Part shown: positions 1 through 5,250 of the stretch, piece by piece
Numbering within the stretch: the stretch's first letter is position 1
How the letters are laid out: every line of letters begins with the position of its first letter
NCBI GenBank assembly: GCA_030539475.1
Contig: JAUNRY010000170.1
Location: forward strand, 1-5,250
Length of the DNA: 5,250 bases
Reading direction: 5' to 3'
Origin: Bacteroidia bacterium
Lineage (GTDB): Bacteria; Bacteroidota; Bacteroidia; Bacteroidales; Dysgonomonadaceae
The notes under the pieces: generated by a model
What the model was told of the DNA's origin: nothing
What the model saw: only the letters and a program-made list of their open reading frames with translations
Database searches by the model: none
Position numbers and translations under genes: made by a program

Positions 1-54
1 TCGGTTCATTCCGGCAGAATGCTCACCGGGATTATGTTGCGATAAAGCTGTCAT
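1..54 (-). CDS. Possible N-terminus of an unidentified gene, cut by the window edge
   Basis: An ATG at 54-52 on the minus strand opens a frame that stays open to the window edge and encodes MTALSQHNPGEHSAGMNR. An in-frame TAA lies three codons upstream, so the frame cannot extend further back. The A-rich stretch AAAAGA just before the ATG is compatible with Bacteroidota initiation, and the gene would point the same way as all others here, starting about 37 bases after the terminator of the superoxide dismutase unit. I do not recognise the protein from 18 residues and assign no function. An open frame of this length can arise by chance, so the call is tentative. Confidence 0.3.
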   Translation of the reverse strand, partial: MTALSQHNPGEHSAGMNR

Positions 55-90
55 ATTCTTTTATACGAAGGCATAGCCATCGTCTCCCAA

Positions 91-120
91 TAAAAAAACC
101 GTGCCCCAAAAAGGACACGG
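91..120 (-). terminator. Intrinsic terminator of the superoxide dismutase unit
   Basis: On the minus strand the arms CCGTGTCC and GGGCACGG form an 8-bp stem with one G-T wobble around the loop TTTTTG, followed at once by seven T residues. It lies about 33 bases past the stop codon at 153. This is a textbook Rho-independent terminator for the gene at 153-842. Read on the plus strand the hairpin is followed only by a broken T-rich stretch, so it would be a weaker terminator in that direction. Confidence 0.9.
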
Positions 121-152
121 CTCAACTTTATTATCTTTTACCTGAGAGAGAA

Positions 153-842
153 TCAATAGCGGTTGCTAACTGTTTCCCAGTCAATAATTTTCCAGATTTC
201 TTTCAGGTGGTCGGCGCGACGGTTTTGATAATCAAGGTAATACGAGTGTTCCCACACATCGAATCCCAAAATCGGCGTTAAGCCTTTTGTAACCGGATTT
301 CCGGCGTTGCTTTCTTTCTCTATGGAAAGTTTTCCACTGTCGTCTTTAGCCAGCCACACCCAGCCCGAACCGAATACCGAAGTTCCGGCAGCGTTGAATT
401 CTTCTTTAAATTTATCGAACGACCCGAATTGCGAGTTGATAGCCTCGGCTAATCCTCCTTGAGGCTCGCCGCCACCGTCTGCTTTAAACGATGTAAAATA
501 AAGATTATGGTTAAGGTGCTGTCCGGCATTGTTGAAAATGGCGCCGTCGCTATTTTTTACAATAGTTTCCAAATCGGCATCTTCAAACTCCGTACCAACA
601 ACTAACTTATTCAGGTTGTCCACATAAGCCTGATGGTGTTTGCCGTAGTGGAGTTCAATAGTTGTTTTGCTGATAACCGGCTCTAAAGCGTCGGTTGCGT
701 AGGGTAATGCTACTTTTTCAAATTTCATAGTTTCTGTATTTTTAGAATTGTTACTTTCGTTATTTTTGGCGTTGGAATTGTTGCATGTAATTAACGTTGC
801 GGCAAAAATCCCCGCCAATAGGTAAAATTTCATTGTTTTCAT
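153..842 (-). CDS. sodB: Fe/Mn superoxide dismutase, predicted lipoprotein
   Basis: This enzyme converts superoxide to oxygen and hydrogen peroxide. The 229-residue product aligns without gaps to E. coli SodB, from memory, over its catalytic region. Metal ligands are His65, His112, Asp195 and His199; Tyr73 and His69 are the second-sphere residues. The Fe-type outer-sphere Gln108 is present and Ala180 sits where Mn enzymes carry Gln, but Gly193, two residues before the Asp ligand, is the state seen in Mn and cambialistic enzymes. Residues 1-20 form a lipoprotein signal peptide: Lys2 and Lys5, a hydrophobic core at 6-18, and a lipobox LITC ending in Cys20. An Asn/Ser-rich linker at 21-38 leads to Met39, where the usual cytosolic enzyme would begin. 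Cys20 is not followed by an acidic surface-export signal, so the protein is probably anchored facing the periplasm. It is flanked by terminators, hence monocistronic. ATG842 is chosen because it includes the whole signal peptide; ATG833 would also serve. The gene symbol reflects family resemblance, not tested metal use. Confidence 0.95.
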   Translation of the reverse strand: MKTMKFYLLAGIFAATLITCNNSNAKNNESNNSKNTETMKFEKVALPYATDALEPVISKTTIELHYGKHHQAYVDNLNKLVVGTEFEDADLETIVKNSDGAIFNNAGQHLNHNLYFTSFKADGGGEPQGGLAEAINSQFGSFDKFKEEFNAAGTSVFGSGWVWLAKDDSGKLSIEKESNAGNPVTKGLTPILGFDVWEHSYYLDYQNRRADHLKEIWKIIDWETVSNRY

Positions 843-939
843 AATTGAAAATTTTTAATTCGTATATTATTAACGAAAAAGAGAGGAAAATGTTCATGTT
901 ATTTAGACTGAAACTTAATAATTTCAAGGAGTAAGGGCG
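843..939 (-). promoter_or_regulatory. AT-rich leader and promoter region of the superoxide dismutase gene
   Basis: The gene lies between two terminators, so its promoter must be in this 97-base stretch. The best -7 candidate is TAAGTTTC at 917-910 on the minus strand, which differs from the consensus TAnnTTTG only in the last base; I see no TTG at the expected -33 distance, so the assignment is weak. A 5-bp inverted repeat, TTCGT at 859-863 and ACGAA at 873-877, lies close to the start codon and might be an operator or chance in AT-rich DNA. No strong Shine-Dalgarno sequence precedes ATG842, only an A/T-rich stretch, as is usual in this phylum. Confidence 0.35.
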
Positions 940-977
940 AAAAAAAAGTCAGCCCGGAACGTATAGCCCAGACTGAC
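940..977 (-). terminator. Intrinsic terminator of the rsfS-ftsH unit
   Basis: On the minus strand a 30-base hairpin (977 to 948) begins GTCAG and ends CTGAC. Its stem is 11 pairs long including three G-T wobbles, the loop is about eight bases, and eight T residues follow (947-940). It lies about 95 bases after the ftsH stop codon. It separates ftsH from the superoxide dismutase gene and closes the rsfS-ftsH transcript. The stretch between it and the ftsH stop (978-1071) is AT-rich and shows no gene. Confidence 0.9.
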
Positions 978-1071
978 AAATAATACAATCGAATTTATAA
1001 ATTACACTTATTCCTGTTAATTTTTACCTATAATTCTTTTGATTTGCAGTAAACTCTTTAAACGAACGCTC

Positions 1072-3132
1072 TCACACAGATGGAGCGGACGAAGGCGGCA
1101 GGTTGTCGGAATTGTCCTTAGAATCGTCTTTGGCAGGGTTTTCGCTCTTTCCCAGAGGATCTTTTAGGCTTTCCGCGTTTTGCAATATTTCCTGCGATCG
1201 TGAAATCCACTGACGTTTGCCGAAAATATGTTCCAGGTTCTCGGCGTAAATCATCTCTTTTTCCAGTAATATCTGCGCCAGTTTATGATGCCCTTCAGCA
1301 TGCCGGCGAAGCATTTCCTTGGCTCGCTCGTACTGCTCGGAAATCATGGCTTTAACTTCCGCATCGATAAGTTCGGCAGTATTTTCGCTGAACGGTTTTT
1401 GGAAAGTATAATCTTGTCCCGATGAGTCGTAATAGCTTAAGTTGGGCATTTTATCGCTCATTCCCAAATAAGTAATCATGCCGTAGGCCTGTTTTGTAAC
1501 GCGCTCCAAATCGTTCATGGCGCCCGACGATATCTTGCCGATAAAAAGTTCTTCGGCCGCCCGACCGCCCAGCAAAGCGCAAATTTCGTCCAGCATTTGG
1601 TCTTTGGTGGTAATCTGCCGTTCTTCGGGCAGGTACCAGGCCGCGCCCAGCGCTTTTCCGCGCGGAACAATGGTAACTTTCACCAACGGATTCGCGTGCT
1701 CCAGAAACCAACTCAACGTAGCGTGTCCGGCTTCGTGAATAGCGATGGATTTTTTCTCCTCCTGCGTGATGATTTTGTTTTTCTTTTCCAATCCGCCCAC
1801 AATCCTGTCAACCGCGCTGATGAAATCTTCTTTTTCCACAAATTTCTTTTTGTTGCGCGCCGCAATAAGCGCGGCTTCGTTGCAGACGTTGGCAATGTCG
1901 GCGCCGGAGAAACCGGGTGTTTGGCGGGCAAGGAACTCAACATCCACCGATTCGTCTATTTTGATGGGACGCAAGTGAACCTTGAAAATTTCTTTCCGGT
2001 CGTTCAAATCCGGTAATTCCACGTAAATCTGCCTGTCGAATCGGCCGGCGCGAAGCAACGCCTTGTCCAGTATATCTACCCGGTTGGTAGCTGCCAGGAT
2101 GATAACGCCGCTGTTAGACCCGAAACCGTCCATTTCCGTAAGGAGCTGATTCAAGGTGTTTTCTCGTTCGTCGTTGGAACCAAAATTCGCATTTTTACCG
2201 CGGGCGCGCCCCACGGCGTCTATTTCATCGATAAATACGATACAGGGCGATTTCTCTTTGGCCTGACGGAACAAATCGCGGACACGCGACGCACCCACCC
2301 CAACAAACATTTCCACGAAATCGGAACCCGATATGGAGAAAAAAGGAACGTTCGCCTCGCCCGCCACGGCTTTCGCCAACAGCGTTTTTCCCGTTCCGGG
2401 AGGGCCAACCAGCAACGCGCCTTTGGGAATTTTTCCACCCAGGCTCGTGTAACTGCTCGGATGTTTCAGAAATTCAACCACTTCCTGCACCTCTTCCTTG
2501 GCTTCGGAAAGCCCCGCCACGTCTTTAAACGTAACTTTCGCGCCGGCATCGCGGTCGAAAAGCTGCGCCTTGGATTTTCCCACGCTGAAAATTCCGCCGC
2601 CACCGCCTCCGGGGCCGCCTTGCATCCGCCGCATCATCCATATCCAAAAAACAATGATGAGCAAGAACGGGGCAAACGTAAGCAACATTCCCCAAATTTC
2701 CGACGAGGTGTCGAACCTGACTTTTATGTCGTATCCTTTTTCATTTTTAACGGTATCGAGAAACTCAGAGGCTCCCTGCGTGGAAGGAATGTTCACGGTG
2801 ATAAACGGGTTGCTCGAAAACCGGGCGGCTTCATCGCCAAAAACATAATTTACGGACTCCGATCGAACCTTGGCTTCGGCAACTTCTTTATTGCTGAAAA
2901 CAACCACGCTTTCAATACGGTTATCGCTCACGTATTCCTGAAAATCAGACCAATCTACTTTCTTTATGGCCTTGTTCTGCCCAAAAAAAAGCATTCCTAT
3001 CAACCCCATTGACAAAATGGCGTAAATCCAGTAAACATTCGATGGCTGATTGGGATTCGTATTGCCCAAGCCTCCGGGGCGAAGCGGCCTCTTGGGTTTA
3101 TTATTTTGATTATTTTGGTTATTATTCTCCAT
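1072..3132 (-). CDS. ftsH: ATP-dependent zinc metalloprotease FtsH
   Basis: FtsH is a hexameric inner-membrane AAA+ protease that pulls out and degrades misfolded membrane proteins and selected soluble ones. From the ATG at 3132 the product has 686 residues. An Asn/Gln/Pro-rich N-terminus (1-30) precedes membrane segment 1 (about 33-50), a periplasmic domain (about 51-145), membrane segment 2 (about 147-167) and a glycine-rich linker (172-180). The AAA+ domain has Walker A GPPGTGKT at 243-250, the pore motif FVG at 276-278, Walker B ending DEID at 302-305, and the second region of homology at 345-371 with arginine fingers near 361 and 364. The zinc site is HEAGH at 466-470, with Asp541 as probable third ligand. 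The tail after about 648 is polar, rich in Lys, Asp, Ser and Pro, and unlikely to be structured. An in-frame TTG at 3201 would add 23 residues unlike the family N-terminus, so I prefer ATG3132. It follows rsfS by 104 bases with no terminator between, and is probably co-transcribed. Confidence 0.97.
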   Translation of the reverse strand: MENNNQNNQNNKPKRPLRPGGLGNTNPNQPSNVYWIYAILSMGLIGMLFFGQNKAIKKVDWSDFQEYVSDNRIESVVVFSNKEVAEAKVRSESVNYVFGDEAARFSSNPFITVNIPSTQGASEFLDTVKNEKGYDIKVRFDTSSEIWGMLLTFAPFLLIIVFWIWMMRRMQGGPGGGGGGIFSVGKSKAQLFDRDAGAKVTFKDVAGLSEAKEEVQEVVEFLKHPSSYTSLGGKIPKGALLVGPPGTGKTLLAKAVAGEANVPFFSISGSDFVEMFVGVGASRVRDLFRQAKEKSPCIVFIDEIDAVGRARGKNANFGSNDERENTLNQLLTEMDGFGSNSGVIILAATNRVDILDKALLRAGRFDRQIYVELPDLNDRKEIFKVHLRPIKIDESVDVEFLARQTPGFSGADIANVCNEAALIAARNKKKFVEKEDFISAVDRIVGGLEKKNKIITQEEKKSIAIHEAGHATLSWFLEHANPLVKVTIVPRGKALGAAWYLPEERQITTKDQMLDEICALLGGRAAEELFIGKISSGAMNDLERVTKQAYGMITYLGMSDKMPNLSYYDSSGQDYTFQKPFSENTAELIDAEVKAMISEQYERAKEMLRRHAEGHHKLAQILLEKEMIYAENLEHIFGKRQWISRSQEILQNAESLKDPLGKSENPAKDDSKDNSDNLPPSSAPSV

Positions 3133-3236
3133 TAATTTTTTTCTGAGATTTCTGATAAATAATATGTAACAATTCTGGTGTAAATATGTTTTCTGCAACA
3201 ATTATAAATGCCCGCTAAATACGTCGGCCGTGCTCT

Positions 3237-3596
3237 TTAATCCAACGCCGGAACCTGCTCCGCGGGGGCATCGGCCCAAAGATGGTCGAGGTTGTAGTAT
3301 TGCCTCAATTCCGGCACGAAGATGTGTACAATTACGTTTCCGTAATCAATGCCAATCCATTCGGCTCGTTGTTGGCCTTGCACCCGAATGGGGCTTTCGT
3401 TCAAATTTTTCTTCACAATCTCTTCCACCGATTCCGCCACAGCCGATACCTGCGTGGGCGAATTTCCTTCGCAAACCACAAAATAATCGCAAATGGCGCC
3501 GGGGATTCCTTTCAGTTGAATAGTGGTTATATTTTTTCCTTTTTTCTCCTGTATTCCTTCAATAATGCTTTGCAATAAACTGTTTCTTTCTTTCAT
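3237..3596 (-). CDS. rsfS: Ribosome silencing factor RsfS (RsfA/Iojap family)
   Basis: RsfS binds ribosomal protein uL14 on the large subunit and blocks joining with the small subunit, which lowers translation when nutrients are scarce. From the ATG at 3596 the product has 119 residues, a normal length for this single-domain family. Family hallmarks are the DYFVVCEGNSPTQVSA block at about 37-52, the EWIGIDYGNVIVHIF block at 79-93, and the C-terminal PELRQYYNLDHLWADAP stretch at about 95-111 with Trp107. An upstream in-frame ATG at 3620 would add eight basic residues, but a good -7 promoter element sits right before it (3629-3622). Transcription would then begin at or within that codon, and the N-terminus from Met3596 (MKERNSLLQSIIEGIQEKKG) lines up with Bacteroides homologues as I remember them. 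The longer form remains possible as a leaderless product. ftsH follows downstream. Confidence 0.93.
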   Translation of the reverse strand: MKERNSLLQSIIEGIQEKKGKNITTIQLKGIPGAICDYFVVCEGNSPTQVSAVAESVEEIVKKNLNESPIRVQGQQRAEWIGIDYGNVIVHIFVPELRQYYNLDHLWADAPAEQVPALD

Positions 3597-3621
3597 TCGC
3601 TGTTTTAATGATTTACGCATA

Positions 3622-3648
3622 CAAAGATAGTTGCTTTTTTACAAACAA
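3622..3648 (-). promoter_or_regulatory. Bacteroidota-type promoter of rsfS-ftsH
   Basis: On the minus strand TATCTTTG (3629-3622) matches the Bacteroidota -7 consensus TAnnTTTG at every fixed base. A TTG at 3648-3646 lies 16 bases upstream, slightly closer than the usual -33 spacing, and a TTTG at 3645-3642 is closer still. Transcription is expected to start a few bases past the -7 element, around 3615-3618, giving a leader of about 20 bases before ATG3596. The position, just upstream of the conserved rsfS start and in the spacer after the symporter gene, fits a promoter for rsfS and ftsH. Confidence 0.6.
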
Positions 3649-3746
3649 CCGTCTTAAAGAAAATGTTCTGCAAAAAGAATGCCAAAAGAAAGGACACAAC
3701 GTAATATTCCCACGCGAAATCAAACGCCTGATATCTGGTGTCAAAC

Positions 3747-5102
3747 CTAAACAAACAAACCGGCCAATAGCGCCAGCCCCAATCCGCTGAAGGCGATGAT
3801 GGTTTCCATCACCGTCCAGCTTTGCAGCGTTTGTTTCTCGGTCATACCCAGGTATTTCCCAACCAGCCAAAAGCCACTGTCGTTCACGTGCGAAAGCAAT
3901 GTGGCGCCCGACGCGATGGAAATAACCACCAGCGCCCGTTGCGGATCGTTCAGTTGAAATTCGCTGATGACAGGCGCGAGAATGCTTGCCGCCGTTATCA
4001 TGGCCACCGTGGCGGAGCCTTGCGTAACGCGCACAATGGCAGCAATGATCCATGCCAGCAAGATAGGCGGCAAAGCGGAATTTGCCATCGACTCCGCCAT
4101 AATCTGCCCTATTCCGCTATCGATTAATATTTGTTTGAGAACGCCGCCGGCGCCGGTTATAAGAATAATAATTCCGGCCGGGCCCAACGCTTTAGTGCTT
4201 AATTCCAATACTTTTTGCTTGTTCATTCCGCGTCGAATGCACAAGAAGTAAGTGGCAAGAAGCGTGGCAATGATCAAGGCAGAAAAAGGATGTCCGATAA
4301 ATTCCAGCGCATCCGTGAAAACAGATTGGGTTACGATACCCTTGGATACAGCTACCGTAGTAAACGTGTTGAGCAGAATTAAGAGCAGCGGGGTGGAAAT
4401 GATAAGCGCAATCATGCGGAAGGGCGGAAATTTTGCCGAATCGAACTCCGGCGGAATGTTATCCAGCTCGGAAGGCGGTTGCAGGTATATTTTTTTGGAG
4501 ATATACTTCCCGAAAATCGGGCCCGCGATTATAGCCGTAGGGATTCCCAGAATAAATCCCATCAGAATAACCCATCCCAGCGGTGCGTTGATAATATCTG
4601 CCACGGCAACCGGCCCGGGCGTGGGCGGAATAAAACTGTGGGTAACCGCTAATCCGGCCAGCAGCGGAATGGCATAATAGAGCAACGACATTTTGGTGTC
4701 GCGCGACAGGGCATACACTATGGGAACCAGAATTATGAAACCCACATCCAGAAAAACCGGAATAGCTACTATAAAACCGGTTAAAACCATCGCCCAGGGA
4801 GCGTGTTGTTTGCCGAACTTTTTTATCAGGTAGTGCGCCAACGATTCGGCGCCGCCGGAACTTTCCAGCATTTGCCCGAAAATTGCGCCCAATCCCACCA
4901 CGGTGGCCACAAAACCCAGCGTTCCGGCCATTCCCTCCTGAATGGATTGGGTGATTTGGCTGAGCGGCATGCCGGTGAGAATACCCACGTAAATGGAAGT
5001 CAGCAACAGGGCGATAAACGCGCTCACTTTCAGTTTTAAAACCAAAAACAACAGGATCACTACCGCCGAGATAACGATGAAAATTAAAAAGAGTGTTGAC
5101 AT
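3747..5102 (-). CDS. gntP: GntP-family gluconate/sugar-acid:H+ symporter
   Basis: This inner-membrane permease takes up gluconate or a related sugar acid with protons; relatives use idonate, fructuronate, glycerate or serine, so the exact substrate is not fixed by sequence. From the ATG at 5102 the product has 451 residues, close to E. coli GntT. It is very hydrophobic throughout, consistent with about 12-14 membrane segments. Family blocks are FLDVGF at 117-122, THSFIPPTPGPVA at 154-166 (GntT has PPHPGP), GAGGVLKQILIDSG at about 317-330, GSATVA at 362-367, and SHVNDSGFW at 404-412. An in-frame GTG at 5144 would add 14 residues with no family counterpart; ATG5102 gives a start that passes straight into the first membrane segment, as in GntT. 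No kinase, dehydratase or sugar regulator gene is in view, so context does not refine the substrate. There is no clear terminator before rsfS. Confidence 0.93.
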   Translation of the reverse strand: MSTLFLIFIVISAVVILLFLVLKLKVSAFIALLLTSIYVGILTGMPLSQITQSIQEGMAGTLGFVATVVGLGAIFGQMLESSGGAESLAHYLIKKFGKQHAPWAMVLTGFIVAIPVFLDVGFIILVPIVYALSRDTKMSLLYYAIPLLAGLAVTHSFIPPTPGPVAVADIINAPLGWVILMGFILGIPTAIIAGPIFGKYISKKIYLQPPSELDNIPPEFDSAKFPPFRMIALIISTPLLLILLNTFTTVAVSKGIVTQSVFTDALEFIGHPFSALIIATLLATYFLCIRRGMNKQKVLELSTKALGPAGIIILITGAGGVLKQILIDSGIGQIMAESMANSALPPILLAWIIAAIVRVTQGSATVAMITAASILAPVISEFQLNDPQRALVVISIASGATLLSHVNDSGFWLVGKYLGMTEKQTLQSWTVMETIIAFSGLGLALLAGLFV

Positions 5103-5122
5103 AGATTGGAATTGGGTGATGA

Positions 5123-5151
5123 ATAAATTATTGAATAAACGCACGCATCAA
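5123..5151 (-). promoter_or_regulatory. Candidate promoter of the GntP-family gene
   Basis: On the minus strand TTG (5151-5149) is followed after 18 bases by TAATTTAT (5130-5123). The spacing is right for a Bacteroidota promoter, but the -7 element matches only four of the six fixed bases. If used, transcription would begin near 5118 and give a leader of about 15 bases before ATG5102; the alternative GTG start at 5144 would then lie upstream of the transcript. Confidence 0.25.
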
Positions 5152-5186
5152 GATTTCTTCTTTTCACTGTTAATGATGCGGCCCAT

Positions 5187-5206
5187 AATACATTATAATG
5201 AGTATT
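5187..5206. promoter_or_regulatory. Palindrome upstream of the GntP-family gene, possible operator
   Basis: CATTATAATG (5191-5200) is a perfect 10-base palindrome. It is flanked by AATA on the left and TATT on the right, with a two-base AG insertion breaking full symmetry. It sits about 90 bases before the symporter start and about 40 upstream of the candidate promoter. That suits a regulator site, but the motif is AT-rich and short, and no regulator gene is visible to support it. Confidence 0.25.
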
Positions 5207-5224
5207 CCGTTTGTTTGCCTAGCC

Positions 5225-5237
5225 CGCCTGAAAGGCG
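5225..5237. repeat. Small GC-rich hairpin at the right edge
   Basis: CGCCT and AGGCG form a 5-bp perfect stem around GAA. There is no T-run directly after it on either strand, so it does not look like an intrinsic terminator. It may be part of a larger structured element or the end of an upstream gene region that lies beyond the window. Confidence 0.3.
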
Positions 5238-5250
5238 ACATTTAAAAACC

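Noticed and set aside
3..281. A plus-strand frame open from the left edge, with YVAIKLSYSF near its beginning, which resembles the last strand of an outer-membrane beta-barrel.
   Set aside because: There is no stop codon after the terminal Phe; the frame runs on through the terminator hairpin and into the antisense of the superoxide dismutase gene. The resemblance is probably chance.
859..877. Inverted repeat TTCGT/ACGAA upstream of the superoxide dismutase gene as an oxidative-stress operator.
   Set aside because: Only five pairs in AT-rich DNA, and it does not match an OxyR site that I can recognise; noted in the leader entry but not claimed as an operator.
2461..3012. A 183-codon plus-strand open frame opposite ftsH, and other long plus-strand frames opposite ftsH and the symporter.
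   Set aside because: They lie wholly inside confidently identified genes on the other strand, their translations show no recognisable domain, and they look like antisense shadows of those genes.
3133..3201. A 23-residue N-terminal extension of FtsH from a TTG codon.
   Set aside because: The extension covers the AT-rich spacer, has no family counterpart, and the ATG at 3132 gives a typical Asn-rich Bacteroidota N-terminus.
5103..5144. A 14-residue N-terminal extension of the symporter from a GTG codon.
   Set aside because: It overlaps the candidate promoter, is unlike known GntP-family N-termini, and the ATG at 5102 leads directly into the first membrane segment.
3744..5219. Similar CAAACAAAC-CGG-like stretches in inverted orientation on both sides of the symporter gene (near 3750-3763 and 5207-5219).
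   Set aside because: The shared core is about 12 bases of low complexity, with no target duplication and no transposase, so it does not indicate a mobile unit.

Overview
The window comes from a member of the Bacteroidota, most likely an anaerobic Bacteroidales species (the Porphyromonadaceae/Dysgonomonadaceae neighbourhood is my guess). Three things point there. The superoxide dismutase resembles the Bacteroides fragilis and Porphyromonas enzymes. The gene for ribosome silencing factor RsfS lies directly upstream of ftsH, an order known from this phylum. The -7 promoter element TATCTTTG upstream of rsfS matches the Bacteroidota consensus TAnnTTTG rather than an E. coli -10 box. Base composition is moderate, with AT-rich spacers.

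All four well-supported genes are on the minus strand, so transcription runs from high to low coordinates. From right to left they are: a leader region with a candidate promoter and a palindrome (5103-5250); a GntP-family gluconate/sugar-acid:H+ symporter (3747-5102); a short spacer with the rsfS promoter; rsfS (3237-3596); ftsH, the membrane AAA+ zinc protease (1072-3132); a strong intrinsic terminator (940-977); an Fe/Mn superoxide dismutase carrying a lipoprotein signal peptide (153-842); and a second strong intrinsic terminator (91-120). At the left edge an 18-codon open frame may be the start of one more minus-strand gene.

The terminators define the units. rsfS and ftsH form one unit devoted to ribosome hibernation and membrane protein quality control, ending at 940-977. 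The superoxide dismutase is a separate monocistronic unit with its own promoter region. The symporter seems to be a separate unit with its own start region, but I see no terminator after it, so some read-through into rsfS-ftsH is possible.

I found no sign of a new multi-gene system, mobile element, CRISPR array or RNA gene. The most interesting points are the lipoprotein form of the superoxide dismutase, with a relic cytosolic start inside it and a mixed metal-specificity signature; the promoter that overlaps the first possible start codon of rsfS; and the absence of cdsA, which often follows ftsH in this phylum. Three genes (ftsH, rsfS and the symporter) probably start downstream of the longest possible start codon.
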